From the NCBI GenBank assembly GCA_944990035.1, contig CALYLX010000103.1:62001-126000 (forward strand): DNA of 64,000 nt, read 5' to 3'. This DNA comes from Clitopilus passeckerianus. Taxonomy: Eukaryota; Basidiomycota; Agaricomycetes; Agaricales; Entolomataceae. The position numbers and the translations under genes were made by a program. How positions within the stretch are numbered: the first letter of the stretch is position 1; each line of letters starts with the position of its first letter. The notes beneath the pieces were generated by a model that worked only from the letters and a program-made list of their open reading frames with translations, searched no databases and was not told the DNA's origin. This document shows, one piece after another, positions 47,004 through 59,537 of this stretch.

Positions 47004-48428
47004 GGTGAAAGAAGAAATGTCCTTAGAGATGAATTGAGTGACCGGTTAGAAGTCTATAAGAGTGGGAGACTCGGTTGCTGAATGGCTCTCAATCTTGCGG
47101 GTCTTTATACGTTCTTCGAAGGCCTAAGTGGAGGCGGCAGGTACCTGACCTACCGAAATGAGTATCAAGATGATCAGCACAGATCTTCCTTCAATTGAAA
47201 GCCTGGTCTTATTCAGAGTATCTCGCCACATTGCGACTGGGATCGTGACGTTGCATTCTGTCATCTTCGTTCTTTACTCGTCCCCGATTACCATGCGGAA
47301 CGAAATTGACTTCCCAAGAATGCGAAGATTACTGTAGGTCGATTAAGCGGAAGCAACTGGATGAGGAGCGACCTCGGTTCCTACGCATTCATCAACAAAA
47401 TTATTGATATCGCACAACAAAGCTTGCTGACCTCTGCCAAGAAACAACATGTAGCATGACTCGCCACCTCCTAGCGCCCGCCAGGATTCAGTTTCAGATA
47501 GAAGTCTGTACAGCAGACAGGATGAATGTTGAATGAGGACTTTCAGTCCGCTGATCTGCAACTTAGTGCGTAAATTACCCAAATAGGCGCTCATGGTGAT
47601 TAGATCGGCTAGGAGATAGGGCGAACAATCGGGATTTTCTTTACTTTGACAAGCCCAATGAACGCGCATCCAACGCAGGAGACCCAAAGAGAATCGAGAA
47701 GCCACGGCCTTGTTAGTGTGCAACGATGGAAAGGCGTCAAGATCCCAACCAGCCTATGATGGGAGAAACGAAGGGGAATTCATTCTTCCGGCAGCTCTAC
47801 AACAGCAGGAGGGCACGATGCATCGGAAGATATCTCGTCAACCTCGCCAACATACTGCGCCACTAGATTCAAATTTACGGCGAAAGCTCGCACATAGAGC
47901 CAAAGAGATGCGACGTTAGATGAGAGCACAATGGTGTTGTCCCCGCTGGTACATGCGAACACGTTTCGTGAACAGAGGTGAGGATCTCATTCCGGCGAAT
48001 TCCAGCGCACCAAGCTGGCATCTCTTGGAGCCGAGAGCCTGCGAAGAGCTGGTGATTAATAGCCGATGATGTGTTTGCTGAGACCGTTGCATCAGACCAC
48101 GGCTGGCAACCTTGTTGATATTCCATCAAAACCGAGTGAGTTGAAGAGGATGGGCATGAGCCCTTAGTTTTATACCTGGATTAGCATCATAACAATGCAA
48201 AAGCACCTGGACTCTGGAGCAATAGGCTCCACTTTTTTCTACCCTCCCATTATTACCGGCTGCCAATGTGACGGTGTAAAACGCCCGAGGTGGATAGCTT
48301 TTGGTTGGTCGTATAGTCACGTGCCATCAAGATAGGCTTTGGCCTTCATCAACCTCGAGGGCGGCATCTAGGGAGAGCATGCAAGATATAGGAGCCTGCC
48401 GACGACGTTCTTTCCCATAGACCACGAC
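47004..48428. other. Intergenic, 1.4 kb
   Basis: The divergent region between the spherulin-like gene and the membrane protein gene. A 126-codon frame at 47343-47723 (-) lacks an ATG start and any motif. Nothing else is recognised, and no repeat is visible. Confidence 0.4.
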
Positions 48429-49265
48429 ATGGAAGGTTCATCCTCCCAGGTCCATAGCTCATTGCAAGAGGTGACTCCAGCAAGTGATGCAGAGACAGCG
48501 ACTCATCGACCTCCGCTGAATCCGACCCGGCCAAGCCAGATGGAGACGAAATATATGAATATGTTGCTTGCTCTAGACTCGATACCCAGACTCCATAATC
48601 TACTTGCCTCGTTCTTTACCTGGATTCTCCTCGCAGGGTTTGTGCTCTTCCCCGGTACTTTCACCAGTTTGCGAAACGCGCAGGCAAGTTCATCGAGCGC
48701 TGTGGGCAAGGAAGTTCTGGAGGCAGTGTCGCATGTACCGCTGTATGTCGCCAATTTCCTGATACAATGATCAAGAGGCAAACATATATTTTACGGAATA
48801 CAGTTTCGTCATAGCATTCATATGCTGCGGGATTGGCGCAGCAGGGATGTTGTGGCTTTGGTGGAGGTGGATGTACAATTACGTCTGGCTCACAAATCGA
48901 ATTTTCTTGTACGTTCAGTCGGACTATGAAAATGCAATATGAATTATGCACGGCTTACCTGACATAACTACAGACCTGGTTTCTTGAATTCATTGGCTGG
49001 TGTTATCACTACACTTGCTAACGTCTATGGGGTACAGCACGGAGAGTTCTCCACAACCAGCAAGGTCACGATGATCGTAACAGGTGTTTCGGCTCTCCTT
49101 TGTGGTGCAGCGACGCTGTATTATTCACTCTGGAAGATCAGGAGGGTCAAGAACCGACACGACAGAGAAGTTGGAAAGGAAAGAACCGGGAGGCATGGAG
49201 AAGGTTTCGTTGACCAGCTCAAGAGAAAGGCGAATGAGCCAGAGCCACAATCTAGGATAGTCTGA
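48429..49265 (+). CDS. Multi-pass membrane protein of unknown function
   Basis: I join exons 48429-48742, 48804-48908 and 48974-49265 in frame to 236 residues. A disordered Ser/Thr/Pro-rich head of about 40 residues is followed by LHNLLASFFTWILLAGFVLF (TM1). TM2 is FVIAFICCGIGAAGMLWLWW, then comes a loop ending LTNRIFLPGFLNSLAG. TM3 starts in that region and TM4 is KVTMIVTGVSALLCGAATLYY. The tail is strongly basic (KIRRVKNRHDREVGKERTGR) and presumably cytosolic. Both introns are about 60 bp with standard ends. I do not recognise a named family; similar four-helix proteins of unknown role occur in both ascomycetes and basidiomycetes. The coding call rests on three consistent joins and topology. 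Confidence 0.7.
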
Positions 49266-50598
49266 TTTCTTGTGTCATCGTTACATAACGTTTTCCCCCT
49301 CATTCAGTTGGAAACAGCGCCTTGACCAAATAAGGTAGACCTCGCCCATATTCAGCAGGGTCCCGAGTGGTGACAAATCCGTGACGGCGGTCATGTGGAA
49401 GACAAATCGAGCAGTAACAGGTCCTGATATGGGTTGCGGAGCTTCAATTTGCATCCTCGAGACATTGCGAAGTCACCCATTTATGTTCAATGCTCGATGA
49501 ATGTACGTTCGGTTGGCGTCAATCTTGATTTAGAATACTTAGACTATATACTTATGTACATGAGGCCTTTTAAACCGTGTCAAAGGCGTAGTATTTCATC
49601 ATCTTGTATCAATTCACGTCGAGCCACTCCTGTGAAATGTGAATAACCAGACATCCGCCAGTTATAAATGGTCCTAAACAGCGTCAGAATACCCATAAAG
49701 GCAACTAAGTCATTTCTGATACGAATTTGCCGATGGGCCATGACGCGAAAGGTTAGAAGATGGGCGAAGATGGCAGGTCTCTGGGGTGTCTCCTTATCTT
49801 ATCTAATGTGCTCAACACTGATAAGAAGCCCACCCACTCGGACCGCGGAACTGAGTGCAAAGTTTAGTCAGATTGAAGATCCTACTAGTACACCTTTTGA
49901 CTAAGCTATATGCTTCAATAATGGGCTTTGGTGGGGAGAGCAATGACATTCTCAGAATTTCGGATTTTGTAACGCTTTTAGGTCACGTGGTTGCTGGGTA
50001 TGGGCCGAGGTCTACCTTACTGAGGGCCGCACGGAGTGCGGCATTGCCCGCTACCGTTGCTAGTAATGATGTTTTTTGTCAATGAGTTACAGTAAGAAAT
50101 ACATGTACAGTTAGGTACAGAAACCGTTCTTAAGGATCATTGACTTTTTGGGATGCCTCTTCCAAGCGTCTCCTCTTCCCTGTGGATTTGGTGGGGAATT
50201 CGTATTCAATGTGTGCAACATTGTGGTTGAGCAAGGCATTATCATTATGTTCAGCGGAGCTGAAATGGCGAGAAAGAAAAGTTGGGCATCACCGGATAGA
50301 CCCACTACCTATAGGTAGCGGGAATAGCGTTCTCGCTGGAAGGCTTGAAATGAAATTTGACCTCTCCGGAGTCTCCGCGCCCTTGAGACTTGACTGCGCT
50401 ATTCAAACGTCGATCAAGCGCTTCCGCCGTGCTGGCCACCTCGCACTATGGCCTGCGGTCTGATTCTATTTCGTTCATCGCCTCAAGCAGCAACGAATGT
50501 TTCAACGCTTAGGATACTGCGCACGATGCCATGAAGCTACTTGTATTGGTATAAAACCAATCACACTGACGACTTGACATGACATACCATTCGCTTCC
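49266..50598. other. Intergenic, upstream of hydrolase C
   Basis: About 1.3 kb, AT-richer than the flanking genes. A 78-codon frame at 49668-49904 and others show no conserved features. The last 50 bp hold the hydrolase C TATA box. Confidence 0.4.
50550..50556 (+). promoter_or_regulatory. TATA box of hydrolase C
   Basis: TATAAAA lies 49 bp before the hydrolase C ATG, in the context TTGGTATAAAACCAATC, which is also an imperfect palindrome. Similar boxes sit at about the same distance before hydrolases D and E. Confidence 0.55.
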
Positions 50599-52823
50599 AT
50601 GTTTCTTAGTAAAGGTCTTGTCTGGGCTTCAGTTTCTCTCGTGGTATTCGCTCCAGCGATATCAGCTCAAGCACAGGTTCCCGTGCTCAATGATGAAGCT
50701 AGTGTATTCATCAATCAGCTTCTTGAGAGTTGGGGCTCTCCCGGCGGTCTCTCGGTCTCCGTAGTAAGTAAGGATGACCAGGGAAACTGGCGGACAGAAG
50801 TGAAGGGTTACGGGAATGCCTCACTAAATGGCACCAAATTCACGGAAAAGACCGTGTTTGGCATCGGTTCTAACTCGAAGGTATGTGGACAACGGCTCCT
50901 TCATTGATTATAATTCTCAATGGTATTTCACAACAGCTCTTCAACATCTTTGCCACGGGGCTTTTGATACACAACGAAACCCTCTCTCCTCGCCTCACAT
51001 GGAACACAAAGCTATCCAGTGTCCTTCCTGGATTCAACCTCCAGGACCCCGTAGCCGCCAGGGAAGCCACCATTATCGATGCAATGTCCCACCGTACTGG
51101 TCTTCCTCGGCACGATCTCGCTCCGAAGGCTACCGATGACGTCCCAGCTCTTGTGAGTACTGTTTGCAATTTAAAATTGCTGGAACCCTTATTCACACTT
51201 GTTCAGATTCGGAAGATGAAGTATCACCGTTCGTCGGCAGAATTCCGAGAGACTTGGCAATACAACAACAATGTGTATACCCTTCTTTCTTACCTTCCGA
51301 CTGCCGTCCTGCCTTCAAAGATCCCGTTTGCTCGTTATGTCAAGCAGCACATTTTTGATCCCCTCGGACTAAAGTCCACGACCTATTCTTCAATCCTTGC
51401 GAATTCGACTGGACTCCTGGCGGACGGTGTTGTGCTGCAACCCGGTAATGGTTCTGCTGTTGTCCCAGTTACTATTCCTCTTTGGAGCATAACAGACGAA
51501 GATGGAAGTTGTAAGTACCAATCCTTTCATGAGTCGTACGTGGACTGACATCCACCTCGTTAGTATGGTCTGGTGCCGGCGGTATCATCACTGACGGCCA
51601 TGACATGGTACTGTTCTATCTCCTAGCATCGTTCATACGTGACTCACGGCACTTTCAAGGCAACTTGGCTGAAGTGCCTCCTCCTGGATGGACGTAATCC
51701 CGAAACCAATGCTACAGTCATTCCTGCAGATGTCGTCAAAACGGTTGCTACTGGATGGTCTATTGAGACAGGTTACCCGTGAGTGTTATGCATGCATCAG
51801 CTTGAGAGTGTGCTGGGAGGCTCACCTTACCATCAGCCAGTATCCTGAGCTGTCACCCGTAGTTTATGGTGGTGGCCAAGAAAGTGGGAGCTACCGAGGG
51901 TATCGTGAGTTTCGGATGAACGTATAAACTCGGGCATAAATTAACGGTGTGCAACAACCTTTCCTAGAATACATCGAGCATTCTGGTGATACAATCGGTG
52001 CGCCTACTTCATCTGCGTGTCCTTATTCCTAATTAATCCGAAAATGGCGACGCAGGATTCCACTCTGCCATTTCGCGATTCCCTCACCAAAATCTCGGCA
52101 TTGCTGTCACCACAAATGACAACAACTTCGGACCACTTTTAGTCCAGATCGTCAAGTGGTGGATAGCGGACCAAGCTTTCGGTCTCGAAAAAGTGGACTG
52201 GAATACCAGGTTTGTACATTCCATCTGGAATCGGACTTGCTAATTGATTGTATTCAACATCCAGGTACCAAACTCAAGCTGCGGGATCCGTGAAACCCAC
52301 TCCTCGTCTTTCGAATGCAACCTTCCCTTACGGCGACATCAGTCTTATTTCTGGGACGTACGACAACCTGGGATACGGAAAATCGGAATTCTGCTTCATT
52401 TCTTCAAGCCACTCAAGCGCTGAATCGTGTCGCCAACTTGCTGCTGACCCTGCCATCAAGGCCCTTGTCAATCCCTCTGTTCCAACATTCGTCGTAAAAT
52501 GGGGTCACTCTTTCATCACCCATCTGGTGATGAGCCACTTCGACGGACCTCTCTTCAACGTTTCGGCGTATGATGTAATTGTACGACATCTGAATATTCA
52601 CCGGCTATTGTACATACTAATCATCGATCATTAGGCTACAGGAAACTCTTCCAACCCACTGTTCCCTATCCCAGTCTTGACAGGATCATTGGCGGAAGTC
52701 GAAAGGAACCTGAGCGGGATAAGCTTTACAGGTGACTTCTGGGGTGGGGTCGATGGTGTCGTTGAACCCCAAGGAAAGACGGTTCGGGAACGCGCCGAAG
52801 TTTGGTTCGGCAGAGTGAATTAG
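50599..52823 (+). CDS. Secreted beta-lactamase-like serine hydrolase C
   Basis: More divergent member of the same family as A, B and E. The signal peptide is MFLSKGLVWASVSLVVFAPAISA; the ATG at 50599 is preferred over one 20 bp upstream, which is out of frame. The SxxK is Ser91-Asn-Ser-Lys94, before the conserved intron. AMSHRTGLPRHD, a YxN in WQYNNNVYTLLSY, GGGQESGSYRGY and the third motif EHSGDTIGF follow. The C-terminal part (PRLSNATFPYGDIS, TYDNLGYGKSEFCF) ends in RERAEVWFGRVN with the stop at 52821-52823. More introns split it than A or B (at least eight by my reading, including one around ITDGHDM). Unlike A, B and E it carries GlyGly after SPGG in the first strand region and shares that with D. 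Confidence 0.83.
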
Positions 52824-53726
52824 AGTTGAGTTGGAACCTCGAGATGTAAGAGTCATGGTAGTGATAAAATATTTTGAATCGACTATCAACTACTTGGATT
52901 TTATGCCATGCATGAGTTCCCCTACAGTTTATAGTATCTTGTGCACCTGAAAGCCCATGCTCTCCGAAAGCCCTCTCCTTTTGTCGCGACGCGTCGCAAC
53001 CTGACGTGTCCATTGGGGAGACACGTGATTGCCAGTAACGAAAACGTGACACTTTGAGAAAGTAGGATCTCCGCAAGATAACAACGTCCTCCCGCAAAGC
53101 CCGCTACAGTTGGGTCATTGAGAGAGCAAATAAGGTCGGAGGGAATGTAACAGAAGCTTAAATCATCACAATCTGCGTATCTCAACGGTACTTTTTTTGT
53201 AATTACATAACAAGACAAAGAAACGGATACGAAGGTAAGAAAAGAAAAACGCGGCCAGTAACTACTGCCAGAGACCTGTAACGAAGAATGAACTGAGAGG
53301 TGCACCATAGTAATTAATTAACTACCATAGTCACCATAGCTACTTCATTTCCGAGTCCTTCAAAGCTTTCAAACGTCCAGTTGTATTTAGGTCAAAGGTC
53401 AAGTGTAGCGTGAATGATGTCATGATCACATGGGGCTCCAAACTTTTTTGTCGACAACATGTGGTAAGATCTCGTAGCGGGGATCTTCGAGTTTTTTTTC
53501 ATGGATTTTTCAAAGCTTTTTCCAAAGTGTTGTCCATTGTCAGCGCTTTGAACCTCTGGCTGAGGCTGATCGGGCTTCATTACTTAGTGCCTCACGAATA
53601 ATTCAACCATGCGTGCCATGAAAATGGTCTCGGTCAAGTAAGCAAGATAGGCCCTCAGTGTTCGTGAGGCTAGTTGGGCATATGCAGATTTTGATATTGT
53701 ACGAAGAGTCCACTAGAAAATATAAA
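52824..53726. other. Convergent 3' flanks of hydrolases C and D
   Basis: About 900 bp with no gene recognised. The open frames here are antisense to or downstream of the two hydrolase genes and show nothing conserved. Confidence 0.4.
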
Positions 53727-55979
53727 TTACACCTTCTCAAACGAGACCTCTGGGCCATCCTCTGGGCTTTTCACTCCCGGTCCCCAAATCCCATTGAAGC
53801 CCAAACCACTCACTCGCGGGTCTCCATCAAGTGTAGGCGTGTACACAACTTCCGCTGTGGCGCCTTGCCTAACAACACTTACATCCTCAGCTGCCCAGTA
53901 TGGGCGAGACGAGTCCCCAGTAGGCTACACCAAAACCATAATCAATGCCATGAAGAGAACAAGCTTGGAATGAACACTTACGTAGGATGTAGTCCCCGAC
54001 ATGTTATACACGCGACTCGAGTCACCGCCATAATTCCTAAACACGATCCACCCCACAAATGGATTCGACCACTCTGCAACAAGAGTGGGTACGTCCTCCT
54101 CCTCTGCTCTCTCCTGGATGCCTGGCAGAACTTTCCTCGCATTCTCCCTGATGGCTTTACATGGCCCCGGAGCCGCTGGCGGAACGTCGGGCGATGGTGA
54201 AGGGTGGATAACGCAGAGGTGTTTGCTCCCATATCCTGGATTATTGTAGATTCCCTCGAGATCCCAAACACTGCTGGAACTCCTCGTGAACTTTTTCACC
54301 CTTGAGATCGTTGCAGACGGGAGTGCAAGCCGTGCTGTCTCTGCCGCCTGTTCCTTCTTCTTTTGCAGGTCCTTATACCTCTGGTGCCAGTCAACGGGCT
54401 CGAGCCCAAGAGTGACATCGGAAAGATAGTACTGGATCGTCCTGGAAATATGAAAGCCTCGCTCTTCGTCGTTTGTTAGAACGGCAATGCCTAGGTTATC
54501 CTTTGGGAATCGTATGATGATCGATACCATGCCTGATGGGTCATATGTCAGCGGTGAACAAAGCATGTTCCGTTTCCACTCACCAGGTATGCCCCCTGTG
54601 TGCTCAACCCATTCATGTCCCCGATAACTGCCTCGTTCCTGCCCCATCCCGTATACTGTCGGGCTGACTTCCGGCCAGTCAGCTTTTGGCTTCACCACCA
54701 TCACCCCTTTGGCGGCTTTCTCAATGACCTCCGATGGAATGACGCTTTCATTTGTGGCGGGATTCTTTCCGAATAGGAGAAGAGTCTGAAGCCAAGTTGC
54801 CTATAGCGCACCGTTAATGAGAGATTGGCTTCGGAAAAAGAGAACAGGGATACATACCACATCCTTCGCGCTACTTATGATCCCACCATCGCCTGCATTT
54901 CCATTACCGTCTTCTGTGCTCCCTTGATTCCAATATGGTATAGCCCTCGCGGTGAAGTCCAACCCCCTAACCTCGTCCTTCACACCTTTATCCCTCGCGA
55001 AGCCATCAGCAAGTTTGCCCGAGCTCTTCGCGATTTTGTAGGAGTAGGTGGTGCTGCTCAACCCGAGAGGCTCAAAGATGTTCTCCTTGACGTATCGGGC
55101 ATACGGTATCTTGGAGGGCAAAAGTGCCGTAGGGATGTACGAGCAGATTTCGTACATCAAATTGTTGTATTGCCATAGATCTCGAAAGGGGCGGGAGGGG
55201 CGGAGGTGTTTGACTTTCTTGATCTAAGGTTGTGAACGCCAATGAGTTGGACCTTTCATGGCTAAATGGACACTACTCACGGTATCTGCAACTTCGAATC
55301 CAATCACTGTGGAAGCGTCGTGTGAAGGGACACCCGTCCTATGGCTCAAGGCATCCAGGATTGTCACGCGTTCAGCTGCTGTACGGTCCCAGAGATCGAA
55401 CCCAGGGATCACATCTTTGAGACGAGTCGTCCAATCTAGGCTCTTGGGGTTTCCTTGAAGATCCACGCCGAAAGATCGGGTTGATTGCAAGGAGGTATTG
55501 TGGATCAGTAGGCCTATTGCGATTGCATTAAACAGCTGCCATTTGGGGGTGAATATGAGCTCGTTCGAGGGTGTATTCCAACAAGAGCGTACCTTAGAGT
55601 TAGAACCAATCCCGAAAAGCGTATTTTCATCCACTTCGTCTCCTGCAGCGTTGGCAATTCCATAGCCGCGAGTCTCAATAAGCCACTTCCCCTCCTCGTC
55701 CTTTCTCACAACAGCAATTCCTGCACCTCCTGGGGAGTCCCAATCCTTCAAAACCTTGGAAATGAATGCCTCTGTGTTGCTATTCAGAACCGGTTTGAGC
55801 GTGCCATGATAACCTGAAGATTCCGAAGCCAAAGGGATTTGATGATCCCGATGGGTGGTGGAAAGCGAACACTTTGCAGCGCCATCTACCCTGCTTGGAC
55901 CAGACGTAGTGTCATCGAGCCATGCAGTCTGCTTTTGCAGAAGGGGGATCTGTACCAAGCTCTGCAGGAAAAGCTTCAT
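53727..55979 (-). CDS. Beta-lactamase-like serine hydrolase D
   Basis: Divergent member of the hydrolase family. The first exon encodes MKLFLQSLVQIPLLQKQTAW, which is not a clear signal peptide, and about 60 extra residues before the family core (LKPVLNSNTEAFISKVLKDW). The SxxK is Ser126-Asn-Ser-Lys129. ALSHRTGVPSHD, the YxN of WQYNNLMYE, GQERGSYRGH and the third motif EHTGGIPG follow. A Lys/Glu-rich insert (DLQKKKEQAAETARL) precedes the C-terminal domain, which is longer than in the paralogues (RKVLPGIQERAEEEDVP). The end is GLGFNGIWGPGVKSPEDGPE, with the stop at 53727. The gene follows hydrolase E in the same orientation with 375 bp between them. Its promoter and start were also copied to 35.5 kb. 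Confidence 0.8.
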
Positions 55980-56354
55980 GGGGGTGGGGAATGGGGTTTC
56001 CTGATATCAAATACATTGAGCTGGTTTTATACCCCGAATTCCCAGCATCATGTTCCCAAGCATCATGCGCAGTACGGAGCACGGAATCACGATATTGGGG
56101 GTTCCTAACGCGAATGGGAACTTGTGCAAGTCCATAACCTAAACTGCGAGGGATAGTGGGTGCGTGGAAGAGGGAGAGTCACAGTGGGCTTAGGCGAGGC
56201 TGTCAAGATCATGCTAACGAAGCCGAAGGTCGCCATTCGGCAACAACTCAACATTTGGCATATTCCGTCAAACATACACTCTCATTCGGTTTTCCAAGTT
56301 GGAAAAACGGCTAGTGGATACAATATGTGCCCGCTCTACGTTTAGACCGTCGTA
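55980..56354. other. Spacer between hydrolases E and D
   Basis: A 375-bp spacer, the 3' flank of E and promoter of D. It contains the 34-bp block shared with 35179-35212 and the TATA box of D. No gene. Confidence 0.5.
56025..56031 (-). promoter_or_regulatory. TATA box of hydrolase D
   Basis: TATAAAA on the minus strand, 46 bp before the hydrolase D ATG. The duplicated spacer at 35.4 kb has a degenerate version (CATAAG) split by the 91-bp insertion. Confidence 0.55.
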
Positions 56355-58333
56355 TTACGACCTTGCGAACCAAACCTCGGCCCTCTCCTTCGGGGTGTTA
56401 CCTGACGGTTCAGGCACTCCAGCTGGTGCATCCCATATTCCCGTAAAGCCGATTCCAGTAACGCCAGCATCCACCTCGCCCAAACCTGAGAACCCCTGAT
56501 CCTGGGCCCAGTAGGGGCTAGAGGAATTCTCCTCGACACTAGGCTGGAGGTACCGAATCCGTCAATTTTTTAAAAAACGGAGAAAATCACAGGAAAAAAC
56601 GCACCCAGCTCTGATATACAGAAATGTTGAACAAGGGCCCATCGAAATGTCGAAGGACAACATGCGTAAACCATGCCGCATTCCACTCGGCGACGAACGT
56701 CGGAATGTCTGGCTTGATAACACCTGGTAAAATCGCCGGGATCTTTGCCCTTAGTTCATTGCACGACTTTGAGCCGCCCGTCACCTTGCTTGAGGTGGAA
56801 TTGGAAGAAGGGACATAGCAAAACTCTGACTCGCCGTAGCCAGCATTGTTGTACATCCCTTCTACCCTCTTGATGTCGCCATAAGGGAAAATCGCGTTTG
56901 CAGGTCGGGGAGTGGGCCCCGAACCACCACCAGGGTTGAGGTATAACGCTTGATAGCGAGTATCCCAATCAACCAGGTCCAACCCGAAAATTCTATCTGC
57001 AATGTAGTATTGAATAATTCGAATCAGAATCGATCCCAGCTCGTTGTCGTTTGAAAGAACTACAATTCCAGAGTTCGAGTTGGGGTAGCGAGCGATGACT
57101 GTATTGTGTCCTGGGGCTGCGCCCGTATGTTCGATATATTCTGGTCAAAATCGCCCCAAAAGTCAACACTTTGTCATGCGGAGGGAAAGCAATCAAAGGT
57201 TATACATACCATGTCCACGATAGCTCCCCCTTTCTTGTCCCGCCCCATACACAACAGGACTCATCTCCGGAAACCTTGCGGCTCCAGATTGAACGCTAAC
57301 ACCTGTCGCCACCTTCTGCACTACCTCCGCCGGAATAACACTTTCGTTCGTCTCCGGGTTCGCTCCATTCAGCAATAAGGCCTGGATCCATGTGACCAGG
57401 TCAGCGGCAGAGCTGAACACTCCTCCGTCGCCTGCTTCGTTAGTCCCATCTTCCCCGCTGTGAGGGAACCAGTAGGTGAAGACACGAGGTATCACTTTCC
57501 CTCCTGAAGTGTCTCTCCCAATGGCATCGGCGAACTTCCCACTTCCACTCGCAAGAGCATACGAGTAGGTCGTACTATTGAGGCCAAGCTTGTCAAATAT
57601 GTTCTCTTTGACATAGCGTGCATACGATTGGCGAGAAGGAAGGAGGGTTGGGGCAAGCATGGACAGTATCTTGTACATATTGTTGCTGTATTGGTAGATA
57701 TCCCGGAACAACGCTGAGGGCCTGTGGTTGCGGACTTTCCGAATCTACATTTCATGTTAGCTATTAGCTAAAATCTAGGATCTGGAGAGAACTCACGATA
57801 ACCGTGGACGTATCCGCCCTCCTGATAGCACCATCATGCCTTGGTACGCCAGTCCTGTGGCTCAATAGATCTTGCAGTGCGGCTTCTTGACTAGCAATCT
57901 CGTCCACGAGACCCCAACCGGGCAGTATGTCTCTCATCTTCGATGTCCACGTAAGAGGCGGAGAGACGCGAGAGTCATGAATAAGGAGACCTGTCGTAAT
58001 CGCTGTGAATAGCTATGGATATACGTTTATTAAACCAGCACGTTTTGAAGGGCAGAATAGCATTACCTTTGAATTCGATCCTATGGCAAAAATAGTGTTC
58101 TCCGTTACATTCTGACTTCCGTCTAGCTTTGCAGGTCCATAGCCGGTGGTCTCGACGTGCCAGCCTGAGGTATCTTGCCTCACAACCGCAACAGCGATTC
58201 CAGTGGGCGACTCCCACGCCTTTAAGAGCTTATGCACAAATTCTTCCGTTGTAGCGTCTAGAACAGGCGCCAATTGGGAGAGTGCAATAGCAGCATAGGT
58301 AAGGAAGAGTAGAGTTCGGAAGTGAGATTGCAT
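56355..58333 (-). CDS. Secreted beta-lactamase-like serine hydrolase E
   Basis: Close paralogue of hydrolases A and B. The signal peptide is MQSHFRTLLFLTYAAIALS. The SxxK is Ser86-Asn-Ser-Lys89 just before the conserved intron. LLSHRTGVPRHD, a YxN read as Tyr-Ser-Asn in YQYSNNMYK, GQERGSYRGH and the third motif EHTGAAPGH follow. Later parts include PRPANAIFPYGDIK and YNNAGYGESEFCYV, and the end is PKERAEVWFARS with the stop at 56355. The Ser in YSN differs from the Asn of the paralogues, but class C enzymes themselves use Tyr-Ala/Ser-Asn, so activity is expected. Six introns are inferred. Probably the parent or sister of hydrolase B through the segmental duplication. Confidence 0.85.
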
Positions 58334-59537
58334 GCTGGCGCTAGAAAGCAGATAGCTCGAGCACTGTTATCGTTGGACCTCTAATTCGCGAGGTTTATAT
58401 ACTGAAGCGAGTAAAGGGGACACGCATGATACTAGATGGCTATCGTCCACCTGTGTACCAGCGGGCAGCACTGGCATAATTCGCTCACTGTGGCATTGAC
58501 TGTTCCTTCACAGGTGGTATGGTGCCGGCTTGCCGTGTACGCTTCCAAGTCTACGATTCAACGAGTTTGGCGCAATTCTTTGAGAATAAGCACGCATGCC
58601 ATGCATGCCGAAGGAATAGACCAAGAAGTTTGTCAATGTCAGAGATCAAAATGGAGGCAAACGGCCCGCCCACTGAAAGGGGAAGGTCATTCACACGATT
58701 TCAGAACCACGCCACCGTGACGAACTTGAATCCTCATTCAAGTACACCGTTGAATTTTTTATCAAGGGAATTCTGATACGTACGATCGATTACATAACTC
58801 GGAAGGATACATTAATCCTCAAGAACAATCCAAAAAAAGAACGTAACCTGTTCTCTTTGTTGCCTCAACCGTTCAAACCAACAAATCAACAACACTGAAC
58901 GGTGCTGGTGGATTTACTTAGGTTTTTAAGTTAAACGGCTACTCCTCGTCTATCCCAAAGTGGAATCATAATAGTCGTAGTAGTGTGCGGTTTATAGCAC
59001 AATACCAGAGGTCCCGATCCCAAATTACAACTTCCGGATTGCGTATATCCTGCGGAGCATCCCTGCTTTTGACACGGCAAGCCCGCCGTACAGCAGTGCT
59101 GGTATAGAGAACGGCATGAAGTGATGCGTGCACTGACTCGGATACGGGTATGTGGCGCAATACTAGCAGAGGCATGTACCATCATTTGTAGGTACGACTC
59201 GTCGTTGTCATATCTCTCGATTTTTGAGCGGAAGAAGCTGAAGGGAGTGAGCGCACTGGCGACATTGTTATGGAAATCGATGCCTTTCTAAGTCTCGAGG
59301 TCAGCCCGTTAAGGTCATGTACAGAGTCCATCAACGTGTATAAATTGGGTCATCTTATTGCTGCCGTACAGGTTCGTAAAGGTATCTAAAATCGTAATTG
59401 CGATATCCTCGACATGTCCAAGAGCATTGTCAAAGTCATACCAAAGGCGGAAAAGAAAACATTTGTAACGAACGAAAGCTTCCAAGAAAAGGTAGAAGGA
59501 AATCCCAAACAGAAAAACAGTGCCGACGATTAGGTAC
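58334..59537. other. Intergenic between hydrolase E and the CPL1-like gene
   Basis: About 1.2 kb. A TATATAAA box on the minus strand (58394-58401) lies about 60 bp before the hydrolase E start. No gene was recognised in the remainder; the 85- to 106-codon frames show no family signature. Confidence 0.4.
58394..58401 (-). promoter_or_regulatory. TATA box of hydrolase E
   Basis: TATATAAA on the minus strand about 60 bp upstream of the hydrolase E ATG, comparable with TATTTAAG at the same distance before hydrolase B. Confidence 0.5.

Larger units (their letters stand above)
55908..58333. repeat. Segmental duplicate of 33136-35644 (inverted)
   Basis: The other copy of the duplicated block: hydrolase E, the E-D spacer and the first 24 codons of hydrolase D. 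This copy is likely closer to the ancestral arrangement because D is complete here and the spacer has no insertion. Confidence 0.7.

Noticed and set aside
47343..47723. 126-codon frame on the minus strand
   Set aside because: No ATG at its start and no domain signal; probably chance.
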